DNA of 64,000 nucleotides. It comes from Jiangella muralis. Lineage in GTDB: Bacteria > Actinomycetota > Actinomycetes > Jiangellales > Jiangellaceae. The notes under the pieces are model-generated. The model made no database searches, was not told where the DNA came from, and saw nothing but the letters and a program-made list of their open reading frames with translations. The position numbers were made by a program, and so were the translations under genes. The stretch is taken from positions 248,001 through 312,000 of the forward strand of contig NZ_LFXL01000010.1 of assembly GCF_001270745.1 (NCBI RefSeq). The letters run 5' to 3'. Below, piece after piece: positions 25,328-34,627 of the stretch. Position 1 is the stretch's first letter. Each line of letters begins with the position of its first letter.

Positions 25328-26589
25328 GCCACACCTCCGGGGAGTGGGGTCGGAATCGAGGACGCGGCCGCCGTTCCCACGGATGCGGGGTCGGTGAAGA
25401 CGGCCTCCAGCGCGACGTGCGCGCCACCGCGGCAGGCGGCGGTGAACCCCAGCGCGGACAGCTCGATGCGGCAGCCGCCGCGCGCCGGGGCGACGACGCG
25501 CTTGTCCAGCTCGGCCTCCATGACCGGCAGGAAGAACTCGCCCAGCTCCGCGAAGTAGCCGCCGAGGACGATCACCCGCGGGTTGAACAGGTTGACCAGG
25601 ATGGCCGCGCCGAGCCCGAGGCCGGTGCCGACCGCCTCGATGCCGCGCAGCGTGCGCCCGTCGCCGAGCGACGCGCGGCGGCGGATCTCGGCCAGCCGGA
25701 CCTCGAGGTCGACCGACGGGTCGGTGACCGGGTCGTCCTTGTCGGCCACCTCGCGCAGCAGCGCCGCCAGCCCGACCGACGTCTCCCAGCAGCCGGCCTT
25801 GCCGCAGCCGCACCGGTGCGCGGGGTCGCCGATCGGCATGTGCCCGATCTCGCCGCCGTAGCCCTCGGTGCCGCGCAGCAGCACGCCGTCGGAGATGACG
25901 CCGCCGCCGACGCCGGTCTCGCCGGTGACGTAGACGAGGTCGCCGGTGCCGGCCGAGGAGCCCATGGCGTACTCGGCCAGCGCGCTGAGGTTGGCGTCGT
26001 TGTCGACCCGGATGGTCGCGGCCGGGCCGGACAGCCGGGTGGCCAGCTCGTCGGCGATGCGCACCTCGCGCCAGCCGATGTTCGGGGCGTGCCGCAGCAC
26101 GCCGGGCGCGGTCTCGACCATGCCCGGGATGCCGACGGTGATGCCGCCGACGTCGTGCCCCTTGGCCGCGGCGTCGTCGACGGCGGACGCGATGGCCGCG
26201 GCCAGCTCGTCCATCGTCTTCTCCACGCCCAGCCGCGGCACGTCGAGCGGGGTGCGGACGTAGCTGACCTGCTCGCCGCGCAGGTCGAGCACGAGCACCG
26301 CGACGTAGTCGACGTTCACCTCGGCGCCCAGCCCGCAGCTGCGCCCGTCGATCTCCACCGTCTGCCCGGGCCGGCCCACCCCGCCGCCGCGCTCGACATC
26401 GCCGTCGCGGACCAGGCCCAACTCGCCCAGCTCGGCGACCAGGCTGGAGACGGTGGCCTTGTTGAGGCCGGTGTCGGCGGCGATGCGGGCCCGCGACCGC
26501 GGCCCGTGGTCGCGCAGGTCGCGCAGGACCATCGCCAGATTGTGCCGGCGCAGGAACACCTGGTCGGCGGGCGCGGACGCGTCGGTCAT
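25324..26589 (-). CDS. ROK family transcriptional regulator
   Basis: 421 residues. An N-terminal winged helix (SRARIAADTGLNKATVSSLV, ~33-52) is followed by the ROK sugar-kinase-like domain with the ATP/phosphate-like loop ETGVGGGVISDG and the zinc motif RCGCGKAGCWE. ATG at 26589 has a purine-rich GGGGGGA site; longer frames upstream run through the promoter. It is the first gene of the importer operon (4-nt overlap with the ATPase), hence probably autoregulated with the ABC genes and relieved by the transported sugar. NagC/XylR-type repressors are the family model. Confidence 0.92.
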   Translation of the reverse strand: MTDASAPADQVFLRRHNLAMVLRDLRDHGPRSRARIAADTGLNKATVSSLVAELGELGLVRDGDVERGGGVGRPGQTVEIDGRSCGLGAEVNVDYVAVLVLDLRGEQVSYVRTPLDVPRLGVEKTMDELAAAIASAVDDAAAKGHDVGGITVGIPGMVETAPGVLRHAPNIGWREVRIADELATRLSGPAATIRVDNDANLSALAEYAMGSSAGTGDLVYVTGETGVGGGVISDGVLLRGTEGYGGEIGHMPIGDPAHRCGCGKAGCWETSVGLAALLREVADKDDPVTDPSVDLEVRLAEIRRRASLGDGRTLRGIEAVGTGLGLGAAILVNLFNPRVIVLGGYFAELGEFFLPVMEAELDKRVVAPARGGCRIELSALGFTAACRGGAHVALEAVFTDPASVGTAAASSIPTPLPGGVA

Positions 26590-26945
26590 GGTCCCCCCTC
26601 TCCCCGGCGTGACCTGCATCACGAGTGTTCGTCGGTTGGGACAACAAACTAGGAAGGGCGGCCACTCGCGGTCAAGGGTTACGAACGAGTTTCTTCCGGT
26701 GACCAGCCGATGACGCTCGAACAACCGCCGAGTCGGCCATGGTCGCCGGATCCGCTGGACGATCCGGTCTATACCAGGCAATATGCGCTCTGAGCTGCGC
26801 GTTGGCCGCCCCGGGGCGGCGCGCGGGACGGGTCGCGGCACGGACCGGCGGACGAGGTCACGGTTCGGCAACATCCGGCGCCGCAACGACAGAACGTCAG
26901 CACCAAAGCCAGGTTTCACGCACGCGAACGACGAACTTCTCACTT
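26590..26945. other. Intergenic region with the ROK/ABC operon promoter
   Basis: No gene seen. It holds the predicted minus-strand promoter (26646-26675) and runs to the 3' end of the MFS gene. No strong terminator hairpin for the MFS gene was recognised. Confidence 0.6.
26646..26675 (-). promoter_or_regulatory. Predicted sigma-70 promoter of the ROK/ABC operon
   Basis: Minus strand -35 TTGACC (26675-26670), 18-nt spacer, -10 TAGTTT (26651-26646), about 57 nt from the ROK start. The same -35/-10 pair with the same spacing occurs before the gene at 34628-35584. Confidence 0.5.
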
Positions 26946-28292
26946 TCATTGGACAAAGTCGCGAACCGATTCAACGTCGCCACTCGGTGAGCGCGGCCGG
27001 CGCCAGGCCACGACCGCACCGGTCACGAGACCCACGGCGGCCAGCAGGGTGGCGACCAGGAACGGATCGAGGGAGTGCAGGGACGGGGCGAATCCGATCC
27101 CGACGCAGACGGCCACCCCGATCGCACCCCCCAACTGGTCAGCCGCGCGCTGGACGCCCGAGGCGACCCCGGCGTCGTCGTCGGTGACACCGGTGACCGC
27201 GAGGTACTGGAGCCCCACCAGACCGAACCCCATTCCGGCCGCGATCAGGAGCATCGCCGGGATCATCGTCACGGCGCCCGTCTGCAGGGCCGACACGAGC
27301 GCGATCACGGCCATCGCGGCGGCGGTGCAGCCGATGCCGGCCAGCACGCACACGTGTGCTCCCCAGCGGTCCAGCAGCCGGGGCACCAGCACGGAGCACA
27401 CGATCAGCGAGACCGCCAGCGGCAGCATCGTCAGGCCCGCGCCGAGCGGGCTGACGCCCAGCCGGTCCTGCAGATAGAAGGTGAACAGCAGAAACGAGGT
27501 CGACAACGCGCCGCTCAGCAGCATCGTGACCAGGTTGGCCGCCACCCGCGTGCGATGGACGAAGAAGCCCAGCGGCAGCAGCGGGTTGCGCGAGCGCGCC
27601 TCGACCCGCACGAACCCGACTCCGGCCGCCACCGCCCCGGCCAGCGCCCCCAGCACCACCCAGAGCGGCGTTCCGGGTTCGGCGGCCTCGACCACGGCGA
27701 AGGTGAACAGCAGCGGGCAGGCGGTCAGCAGCAGTGCGCCCGGAACATCCAGCGGCGCGGCGCCCTCGGCCGCGGGCCGGTCCCCGTCGACCAGGAAGGC
27801 GGCCGCCAGCAGCACGATCAGGATGAAGGGGACCGAGACCAGGAAGATCCACCGCCACCCCAGGTGGGCGGTGATGATTCCGGACAGGACGAATCCGAGG
27901 ACGAGACCGCAGCTGGCCACCGCGGCCCACACGCTCAGCGCCCGCGACCGACGCGGGCCGTCGGGGAACGTCAAGACGATGGTGGCCATCGCGGCGGGCA
28001 GCGCGATGGCCTCACCGGCGCCCTGCAGCAGGCGCGCGAGCACCAGCAACTCGAAGGTGGGGGCCAGGCCCGCCAGGAGGGACGCGGCGCCGAACAGGCC
28101 GGTGCCGACCACGACCCAGGTCAGGGCGTGTCCGTCGACGTCGAAGTCGGCGCCGATCGAGGGCAGGGCGATGTTGACCACGGTCACGTCGACCGCGATG
28201 AAGAACTGCAGCATGGACATCGCGCACAACACCAGCCATGCGCGTGCAGGGGATGGGCCGTGCCCGCGGAAAGGGAGGATGCCTGGAAGCAT
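26946..28292 (-). CDS. MFS transporter, DHA2 (EmrB/QacA-like) family
   Basis: 448 residues and 12-14 hydrophobic helices. It carries the family's helix-1 motif with acidic residue (FFIAVDVTVVNIALPSIG) and motif A-like/helix-4 LLVLARLLQGAGEAIALPAA. Motif C is present (GLVLGFVLSGIITAHLGWRW), and the C-terminal half has GLVGLQYLAVTGV. These are proton-driven exporters of hydrophobic drugs or secondary metabolites. It starts at ATG 28292, with a GGAG site shortly after an 8-bp hairpin, and is divergent from the VOC gene. It is not obviously related to the sugar systems; it might export an antibiotic or the ebo product, but that is speculation. Confidence 0.92.
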   Translation of the reverse strand: MLPGILPFRGHGPSPARAWLVLCAMSMLQFFIAVDVTVVNIALPSIGADFDVDGHALTWVVVGTGLFGAASLLAGLAPTFELLVLARLLQGAGEAIALPAAMATIVLTFPDGPRRSRALSVWAAVASCGLVLGFVLSGIITAHLGWRWIFLVSVPFILIVLLAAAFLVDGDRPAAEGAAPLDVPGALLLTACPLLFTFAVVEAAEPGTPLWVVLGALAGAVAAGVGFVRVEARSRNPLLPLGFFVHRTRVAANLVTMLLSGALSTSFLLFTFYLQDRLGVSPLGAGLTMLPLAVSLIVCSVLVPRLLDRWGAHVCVLAGIGCTAAAMAVIALVSALQTGAVTMIPAMLLIAAGMGFGLVGLQYLAVTGVTDDDAGVASGVQRAADQLGGAIGVAVCVGIGFAPSLHSLDPFLVATLLAAVGLVTGAVVAWRRPRSPSGDVESVRDFVQ

Positions 28293-28305
28293 CAGGTGCT
28301 CCGTT

Positions 28306-28325
28306 GCTCAGAAGGGGTTCTGAGC
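28306..28325 (-). promoter_or_regulatory. Hairpin in the MFS leader
   Basis: 8-bp perfect stem (GCTCAGAA / TTCTGAGC) with a 4-nt GGGG loop, ending 14 nt before the ATG of the exporter and directly before its GGAG site. A second small inverted repeat (GCACG-AA-CGTGC, 28327-28338) adjoins it. It could be an operator or a translational attenuator. Confidence 0.45.
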
Positions 28326-28392
28326 AGCACGAACGTGCCGCTCCGGTCTGATCACGAAGCGGCTGGACGTCCAGGAAGAGGGTGTGAGTCGA

Positions 28393-28415
28393 ACGTCCCG
28401 CCGCTAGCGGGACGT
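28393..28415. repeat. 9-bp hairpin between MFS and VOC genes
   Basis: ACGTCCCGC / GCGGGACGT with a 5-nt loop in the divergent intergenic region, ~100 nt from the MFS start and ~107 nt from the VOC start. It could be an operator dyad for a regulator elsewhere; no regulator gene adjoins. Confidence 0.4.
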
Positions 28416-28521
28416 CCTGGTGACCGCGGCGCAAGAGGCCGCGCACGAAGCAGCAGACATGCCGCGAACGGTACCAGGCGAGCGCGATCTCCTAAGGTGT
28501 GTCCCCCTAGCATCACGGTCC

Positions 28522-28905
28522 ATGCACCGAAGCCGCCTCTCCACCCTGTTGATCGACGCGCCGGCCGGCGAGGCCGGGCGGAGCGTGGCGTTCTGGACCG
28601 CCGCGCTCGGCACCACCAGCCAGAGCCCGCCCGGCGAGCCGCAGTTCCACGGGCTGCCCGGCGCCGTCCCCGGCCTCGTGACCGCCGTCCAGGCCCTCGA
28701 GGGCGGGCCGTCGCGCTACCACGTCGACATCGAGACCGACGACGTCGCGGCCGAGGTGGCCCGGCTCACCGGGCTCGGCGCGGTCGAGCTGGGCGACTGG
28801 CAGGGCTGCCACACGCTGCGGGCTCCCGGCGGACACCTGCTGTGCGTCATCCCGGTGCACAGCGACCCGGCCGAGTTCGCCGCCGCGGCCCGGGTCTGGC
28901 ACTAG
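28522..28905 (+). CDS. VOC (glyoxalase/bleomycin-resistance-like) family protein
   Basis: 127 residues with the paired beta-alpha-beta-beta-beta modules of the vicinal oxygen chelate fold: STLLIDAPAGEAGRSVAFWTAALG, RYHVDIETDDVAAEVARLTGLGAVEL (His/Glu metal candidates) and the terminal HTLRAPGGHLLCVIP. It is of the small 'glyoxalase-like' subgroup with no assigned substrate. ATG at 28522 is chosen because the domain begins at residue ~6; the frame is open further upstream without homology. It runs toward the PQQ-dehydrogenase gene and is separated from it by a strong terminator. Confidence 0.85.
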   Translation: MHRSRLSTLLIDAPAGEAGRSVAFWTAALGTTSQSPPGEPQFHGLPGAVPGLVTAVQALEGGPSRYHVDIETDDVAAEVARLTGLGAVELGDWQGCHTLRAPGGHLLCVIPVHSDPAEFAAAARVWH

Positions 28906-28914
28906 GGGCGAGGG

Positions 28915-28953
28915 CCGGCCGGGTTCTCGCCCCGTGGACGAGAACCCGGCCGG
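28915..28953. terminator. Bidirectional terminator between convergent genes
   Basis: Perfect 15-bp stem (CCGGCCGGGTTCTCG / CGAGAACCCGGCCGG) with a 9-nt loop, 9 nt after the VOC stop and 25 nt from the stop of the opposing gene. Confidence 0.85.
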
Positions 28954-28978
28954 CGTATGCGTCCGGACGATCAGGGCG

Positions 28979-31090
28979 TCAGCCCGCCGGAACCAGCACC
29001 ACCTCCGCGCTGTCGGTCAGCGGCGGAACGCCCTCGCCGGGGGCGTCGGTGTAGGTGACGTTGAAGACGCCGGTCAGGTTGTCGCCCGGGTCGTGCCCGC
29101 CCGGCAGCGTCGTCAGCAGCGTGCCGCTGCAGCCGAGCGCCGTCGTCTGCGGGTGACCGTGGGTGTCGTGGCCGAGGATGTACGTCACGCGCACCCGCGA
29201 GCAGTCGACCGGCTGGTCGTCGGTGACCTGCACCTCGTACGCCACCTGGTCGCCGAAGCTGAACGTGTCGCCCGACTGCGGCGTCACGAACTCGACCTGC
29301 GGCGTGAGGTTGCCGACGATGACGTCGACCTCCGCCGACGCCGACTTGTTGCGGTGCTTGCCGCCGAGGTCGGTGACCTTCAGTGTCGCGTGGTACAGGC
29401 CGTTCTCCTCGTACGTGAAGGACGGGTTCCGCGCGTGGGAGTCGACCTTGCCGTCACCGTCGAAGTCCCACTCGTAGCGCAGCCGGTCGCCGTCGGCGTC
29501 GGCCGTGCCCTCGCTGGAGAACTGCACCGCCAGCGGCGCGAGCCCTTCGGTGACGTCCGCCGCGACGACGGGCGTCGGGGTGTGGTTGCCGCCCACGCCG
29601 ATGTAGTCGATGCGCGACAACTGGGCGTCGGGGTTCTCGGCGAAGTAGCCGTCGCCGTACTCGAGGACGTAGAGCGCGCCGTCGGGGCCGAACTCCATGT
29701 CCATCGGGTTGTCGGTGACGATCGACGGGACGATGGCCTCGATCGCCTCGACCTCGCCGTCGTCCAGGTGGATGCCCTTGATCCAGTCGCGGGTCCACTC
29801 GTACGCCAGCGGGATGCCGTCGTAGTACTCCGGCCAGGCGATCGGCGCCCGTCCGCGGGTCGTCTTCGGGTCGAAGTCGTAGGCCGGGCCGCCCATCGGG
29901 CCGATGCCGCCGGTGCCGAGCTCCGGGAACTCCGCCGACGCGCCGTAGCCGTACCAGATGTCCGGCTGCGCCACCGGCGGCAGCTCGGTCAGTCCGGTGT
30001 TGTGCGGCGACTCGTTCACCGGCGCCGCGCAGTCGAACGGCGCGCCGGACGCCCCGGTGCCGAAGTCGTAGTCGACGTAGGGCTTGTCGGCGGTGGCGCA
30101 GTACGGCCAGCCGTAGTTCGCCGGCTCGCGCACGACCGTCCACTTGCCCTGGCCGGCCGGCCCGCGGGCGGGGTCGTCGGCGCCGGCGTCGGGCGAGTAG
30201 TCGCCGACGTAGACGTCGCCGGTCTCCGGCTGCACCTCGAGGCGGAACGGGTTGCGCAGGCCCATGGCGTAGATCTCGGGCTTGGTGCCCTCGGTGCCGG
30301 GCTCGAACAGGTTGCCGTCCGGGATGGTGTACGAGCCGTCCCGTTGCACGGTGATGCGCAGGATCTTGCCGCGCAGGTCGTTGGTGTTGGCCGAGGTGCG
30401 CTGCGCGTCGAAGGCCGGGTTACGGGTGGCCCGCTCGTCGATCGGCGCGAACCCGTCCGACTCGAACGGGTTGGTGTCGTCGCCGGTGCCCAGGTACAGG
30501 TTGCCGGCGTCGTCGAAGGCGATGTCGCCGCCGACATGGCAGCAGATGCCGCGGTCGACGGGGACGTCCATGATGTGCTGCTCGGTCGACAGGTCGATCT
30601 GGTCGCCCGTCAGCTGGAACCGCGCCAGGGTGATGTGCCCCTTGAACGGCTCCCAGTCGGCGGGCACGCCGTCGAACAGCGCGTCGCCCTCGTTCACCGT
30701 CGGGGTGTCGGGGTCGTCGAGCGGGGTGTCCAGCGGCGGCGAGTAGTACAGGTAGATCCAGTTGTTCGTCTTGCCGAAGCCGGGGTCGACGGCGATGCTC
30801 TGCAGCCCCTCCTCGTCGTGCTCGTAGACGTCCAGCTCCGCGGCCAGCGTGTTGAGCCGCGTGTCGGGGTCGTGCAGCCACACCTCGCCGGCGCGGGTGG
30901 TGTGCAACACCCGGCCGTCCGGCAGGACCACGAGGTCCATCGGTTCGCCGGGTGTGTCATTGAGGGTGACCTTCTGGAACGCCGAATCCGGCGGTGCCGC
31001 GTCCGGTGCCCCGGATGCGGCGAGGCCCGGTGCCGCGACGAGCGTGGACGCGACGAGCGCCCCCACGGCCATCACTACGGCTTTGCGCAT
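28979..31090 (-). CDS. Secreted PQQ-dependent sugar dehydrogenase-like protein with PKD domain
   Basis: 703 residues. Sec signal ~1-25 (VAAPGLAASG). Beta-propeller of the soluble glucose/sorbosone dehydrogenase family ~38-505 (GLQSIAVDPGFG, CCHVGGDIAFDDAG, AMGLRNPFRLE, NYGWPYC, PMDMEFGPDGALYVLEYGDG), PKD ~515-605 (YEWDFDGDGKVDS) and a final Ig-like domain with the GHDTHGH motif shared with the giant paralogues. There is no ThuA, CBM6 or DUF1080, so this is the minimal version of the family in the window. Its own promoter is predicted at 31122-31150 and a terminator isolates it from the upstream paralogue. Substrate unknown. Confidence 0.9.
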   Translation of the reverse strand: MRKAVVMAVGALVASTLVAAPGLAASGAPDAAPPDSAFQKVTLNDTPGEPMDLVVLPDGRVLHTTRAGEVWLHDPDTRLNTLAAELDVYEHDEEGLQSIAVDPGFGKTNNWIYLYYSPPLDTPLDDPDTPTVNEGDALFDGVPADWEPFKGHITLARFQLTGDQIDLSTEQHIMDVPVDRGICCHVGGDIAFDDAGNLYLGTGDDTNPFESDGFAPIDERATRNPAFDAQRTSANTNDLRGKILRITVQRDGSYTIPDGNLFEPGTEGTKPEIYAMGLRNPFRLEVQPETGDVYVGDYSPDAGADDPARGPAGQGKWTVVREPANYGWPYCATADKPYVDYDFGTGASGAPFDCAAPVNESPHNTGLTELPPVAQPDIWYGYGASAEFPELGTGGIGPMGGPAYDFDPKTTRGRAPIAWPEYYDGIPLAYEWTRDWIKGIHLDDGEVEAIEAIVPSIVTDNPMDMEFGPDGALYVLEYGDGYFAENPDAQLSRIDYIGVGGNHTPTPVVAADVTEGLAPLAVQFSSEGTADADGDRLRYEWDFDGDGKVDSHARNPSFTYEENGLYHATLKVTDLGGKHRNKSASAEVDVIVGNLTPQVEFVTPQSGDTFSFGDQVAYEVQVTDDQPVDCSRVRVTYILGHDTHGHPQTTALGCSGTLLTTLPGGHDPGDNLTGVFNVTYTDAPGEGVPPLTDSAEVVLVPAG

Positions 31091-31121
31091 GCTGCCCTCC
31101 GATCACGGTTCGGAAGGCCTC

Positions 31122-31157
31122 AGATAAACGTCCTGTTTCCACTATGTCAAGACGTTT
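31122..31157 (-). promoter_or_regulatory. Promoter with flanking operator-like inverted repeat
   Basis: Minus-strand -35 TTGACA (31150-31145), 17-nt spacer, -10 TTATCT (31127-31122). A perfect 7-bp repeat AAACGTC / GACGTTT (31126-31132, 31151-31157) brackets the spacer and -35, the typical layout of a repressor site. Confidence 0.55.
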
Positions 31158-31232
31158 GCAATGGTTTCGTCGCTGGTCGTGCAATCTGAGCGGTGAAGTG
31201 ACGAAAGTGCTCGATGTCCGGACGTGGTGAGG

Positions 31233-31268
31233 CGCCGGTGGGCCGGTCTGCGGCCCGGCCCACCGGCG
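31233..31268 (-). terminator. Terminator after the 1109-residue PQQ protein gene
   Basis: Perfect 14-bp stem (CGCCGGTGGGCCGG / CCGGCCCACCGGCG) with an 8-nt loop, 15 nt past the stop of the gene at 31284-34613. Confidence 0.82.
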
Positions 31269-31283
31269 TACCCGAGGATTCGG

Positions 31284-34200
31284 TCAGGCGCTCAGCTGGG
31301 CGGTCAGCACCTCCCCGTGGTGGACGAGCACCGTCCGGGCCGCGGCGTCGGTGACGAACGTGGCGCTCCGGGCGGTCGCGACGAACTGCGCGAGCGAGCG
31401 GACGGCGCTGTCGTTCCGGCCGGCCGCGGAGTTGCGGATCGCGGTGTCGAGATGCAGCCGCAGCCGGCTCTCACCCGCGCCGCTCAGCACGCCCACACCG
31501 TCGTAGTGGTCGACGATGGCGGCGAGGTCGGCCAGCGACGTCGTGACGGTGAACGCCGCCGACGCGGTGCCCTGCCGGCCGGCGTTGTCGGTGGCCGTCG
31601 CGGCCAGCGCGTGTTCGCCGACGGTCAGGGTCCACAGCTGCACCACCGACCCGGACTCCAGCGGCGCGCCGTCCAGCGTGCCCGTCACCGAGGCGATCCC
31701 GGAGACCGCGTCGGTGCCGGCGAACGACGGCGTGAGCGTGCCGCTCGCCGCGTAGCTGCCGCCGTTGTCGACCCCGGCGATCGACGCGACCGGCGCGGAC
31801 TTGTCGATCTTCACCGTGACCGAGCCGGCGGACGACACGTTGCCGCCGTTGTCGGTGGCCCGGTAGTGCACCGTCGTGCTGCCCTCGGCCGTGATTGTCA
31901 GCGGGTTGTTCGCGTTGACCCAGGTGGTGCCGCCGTCGGTGGACCGTTGCCGGCTGGCGACGGTGCCGTTGTCGGTGGCGTTGACGGTCAGCGTGACGTC
32001 GCCGGTGTACCAGCCGTTCTGGCCGGTCGGCGCCGCCGGATTGAGCGTGTGGCTCACCGTCGGCGGGGTCACGTCGGCGACGCCGTCACCGACGAAGCGG
32101 ACCTCGTCGAGCTCGAACCCGCTGGTCGACGTCAGGTAGAGCCGGCCGGAGCCCGCCGGCGCGTTCGTCAGCGCCTGCTCCACCTCGAACCAGCCGGTCC
32201 GGTTGCGGAAGGAGAGCTGCGCGAACGGCGGCGCCTTCGGGTCGTTCCAGCGCAGGTGCAGCGTGCCCCGTCCCCAGGCCCGGGCGACGACGCTGTCGAT
32301 GTTGGCCAGGTTGACCGGGTCGAAGGCGATCCAGTCGCCGGCGTCGAACGACGTCACCTTGCGCAGGCCGCGCGCGTCCGCGTCGTCGGTGACCTCGACG
32401 CCGTTGCTCGCGTCGAACCACTCCGCCTGCTGCGTCTTCGGGTTCAGCAGCAGCGACGCCTCGCCGCGGGCCGGCGGGACGCCCAGGTGGCCGGCGTCGG
32501 TGTAGCCGACCACCAGCGCGCCGTAGATGTTCTCCGTCTCGCCGTGCTCCGGCGCGTCGGCCGGGGTCGGGACGCCGAACGTGCAGCCGGTGCCCGAGCT
32601 GAGCGGGTGCGCGTGCTCGTCGTGCCCGAGGCCGAACGCCCACGTCGCCCGCGCGCATACCGGCGTGTTGCCGTCCTCGGGGTCGCTGACGGACACCGTC
32701 ACCGGCACCGCCTGGCCCCAGTCGAAGAAGCCGCCGGTCGGGGTGTCCAGCGTGACCGTCGGGGCCACGTTGCCGACCGTGATCTGCGACGACCGCACGC
32801 CGAACTTGCCGGACGGGTCGGTCACCCGCAGCGCCGCGTTGTACTGGCCCAGCTCGGTGTAGGTGTGCGTGACGTTGACCCCGGTGGCGTCGAACGTGCC
32901 GTCGCCGTCGAAGTCCCACTCGTAGGTGAGCGCGGCACCCTCCGGGTCGGCCGACGCCGAAGCGTCGAACGTCACCGTCAGCGGCGCGTTGCTGCTGGAC
33001 ACCGGGTCGGCGGTGTAGCGGGCCTGTGGCGACTTGTTGCCCTCGGCGTAGTCGACCCGGTACAGGCCGGCGTCGGGGTTCTGCCGGAAGAAGCCGTCAC
33101 CGTACTCGAGCACGTACAGCGAGCCGTCCGGGCCGAACTCCATGTCCATGACGTTGTCCCAGATCGGCTGGGCGACGTCGCTGAGGTGCGCGTTCGGCAG
33201 GAAGTCGGTGATGGCCGTGACCGGGCCGTTGGTGGCGAGGTCGAGCGTGAACGCCGCGACGTAGTCCTGGGAGAACTCGGCGAAGAACGGGTGGCCGTCC
33301 CAGAACGCGGGGAACTTCGCCGGCGACGGGTTGCCCGCGTCGTAGCGGTACACCGGGCCGCCCATCGGGCCCTGGCCGCCGCCGCCGAGGTCGGTCAGCT
33401 CCGGCCACGGCTGGTGGCTGGCGTTGTCGCCGTAGTACAGGTGCGGCGCGGTGGCCGGCGGGACGACGTCGAGGCCGGTGTTCCAGCGCGAGTTGTTCTG
33501 CGCGCCGGCGTCGCAGTCGAACCACGCCCCGGGTGTCGCCGTCGCGTAGTCCCACTCGTTGTAGTTGGCGTTCGGGCCGTGGCAGTACGGCCAGCCGCCG
33601 TTGATCGGCTGCAGCGTCGACTGCCACTCGACGTAGCCCATCGGGCCGCGGTTCGGATTCGGCGCACCGGCGTCGGGCCCATAGTCGCCCCAGACCAGCG
33701 CGCCGGTCTGCACGTCGTAGTCGATGCGGAACGGGTTGCGCACGCCCATGACGTAGATCTCCGGGCGGGTCTGCGCCGTGCCCGGCGCGAACAGGTTGCC
33801 GTCCGGGACGGTGTACGACCCGTCGTCCTCGACGTGGATGCGCAGGATCTTGCCGCGCAGGTCGTTGGTGTTGCCGGCGCCGCGGCGAGCGTCGAAGCCC
33901 GGGTTCATCCCCGGCGCGTCGTTGTTCGGCGCCATGCCGCCGGCGCCCGGCGTGCTGGCCGGCGTGTTGTCGCCCGTCGACAGGTACAGGTTGCCGTCGG
34001 CGTCCCACGCCATGTCACCGGCGACGTGGCAGCACTGGCCGCGCTGCGTCTCGACCTTGATGATCTGCTGCTCCGTCGACAGGTCGAGCGAGTCGGTCGC
34101 CTCGTCCCACTTGAACCGCGACAGGACGTTGTAGCCCTTCCAGCGGTCCCAGTACGACTCGGTCTCGCCGGCCGGCAGCGAGTTCGGCGCGTTGCCCGTC

Positions 34201-34613
34201 GGCGTCGTCTGCGGGTACGGCGCCTGCATCACCCGCGGCGCGTACAGCAGGTAGACCCACTGGTTCGTCGCGAAGTCCGGGTCGACCGCGACGGTCTGCA
34301 GGCCGTCCTCGGAGTTGGCGTAGACGTCGATGCGGTTGATCACCCGGGTGATGCCGGTCGACGGGTCGGTCAGCCGGACGTCGCCGTTGCGGGCGGTGTG
34401 CAGGATCCGGCTGTCCGGCAGGACGGCGAGGTCGATCGGCTCGCCGGTGTCCTTGCTGAGCAGGATCTTCTCGTAGTTGTCCCAGTCCAGGGCGGGGTCG
34501 TCGGCGGCGGGGTCGTGGCCCTCGTGGGCCGCTGCCGGAGCCGTCGCCGTCAGGGCGGCCACGGGGAGGAGTACGGCCAGGAAGGTGGTCAGGATGCTGC
34601 GGATGCGGCGCAT
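31284..34613 (-). CDS. Secreted PQQ-dependent sugar dehydrogenase-like protein with PKD, CBM6-like, Ig-like and FIMAH-type domains
   Basis: 1109 residues. Sec signal ~1-29 (TATAPAAAHEGH). Quinoprotein propeller ~45-590 (GLQTVAVDPDFATNQWVYL, CCHVAGDMAWDADGNLYL, VMGVRNPFRIDYD, GGWPYCHG), PKD ~600-690, Ig-like with GLGHDEHAHP, and a CBM6-type beta-sandwich ~745-870 (AEWFDASNGVEV, DAGDWIAFDPVNL). Two Ig-like repeats follow (GQNGWYTGDVTLTVNATDN; GNVSSAGSVTVKID), then a C-terminal helical FIMAH-type region ~1025-1109 (LADLAAIVDHYDGVGVL). There is no ThuA or DUF1080. It begins 14 nt after the Tat-exported epimerase gene, so both are one transcription unit, and it acts outside the cell. Confidence 0.9.
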   Translation of the reverse strand: MRRIRSILTTFLAVLLPVAALTATAPAAAHEGHDPAADDPALDWDNYEKILLSKDTGEPIDLAVLPDSRILHTARNGDVRLTDPSTGITRVINRIDVYANSEDGLQTVAVDPDFATNQWVYLLYAPRVMQAPYPQTTPTGNAPNSLPAGETESYWDRWKGYNVLSRFKWDEATDSLDLSTEQQIIKVETQRGQCCHVAGDMAWDADGNLYLSTGDNTPASTPGAGGMAPNNDAPGMNPGFDARRGAGNTNDLRGKILRIHVEDDGSYTVPDGNLFAPGTAQTRPEIYVMGVRNPFRIDYDVQTGALVWGDYGPDAGAPNPNRGPMGYVEWQSTLQPINGGWPYCHGPNANYNEWDYATATPGAWFDCDAGAQNNSRWNTGLDVVPPATAPHLYYGDNASHQPWPELTDLGGGGQGPMGGPVYRYDAGNPSPAKFPAFWDGHPFFAEFSQDYVAAFTLDLATNGPVTAITDFLPNAHLSDVAQPIWDNVMDMEFGPDGSLYVLEYGDGFFRQNPDAGLYRVDYAEGNKSPQARYTADPVSSSNAPLTVTFDASASADPEGAALTYEWDFDGDGTFDATGVNVTHTYTELGQYNAALRVTDPSGKFGVRSSQITVGNVAPTVTLDTPTGGFFDWGQAVPVTVSVSDPEDGNTPVCARATWAFGLGHDEHAHPLSSGTGCTFGVPTPADAPEHGETENIYGALVVGYTDAGHLGVPPARGEASLLLNPKTQQAEWFDASNGVEVTDDADARGLRKVTSFDAGDWIAFDPVNLANIDSVVARAWGRGTLHLRWNDPKAPPFAQLSFRNRTGWFEVEQALTNAPAGSGRLYLTSTSGFELDEVRFVGDGVADVTPPTVSHTLNPAAPTGQNGWYTGDVTLTVNATDNGTVASRQRSTDGGTTWVNANNPLTITAEGSTTVHYRATDNGGNVSSAGSVTVKIDKSAPVASIAGVDNGGSYAASGTLTPSFAGTDAVSGIASVTGTLDGAPLESGSVVQLWTLTVGEHALAATATDNAGRQGTASAAFTVTTSLADLAAIVDHYDGVGVLSGAGESRLRLHLDTAIRNSAAGRNDSAVRSLAQFVATARSATFVTDAAARTVLVHHGEVLTAQLSA

Positions 34614-34627
34614 GGAGGGTCCTCTCG

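Noticed and set aside
28934-31189. Plus-strand 751-codon frame over the 703-residue quinoprotein gene
   Set aside because: Shadow of the minus-strand gene, which has a signal peptide, propeller and PKD motifs.
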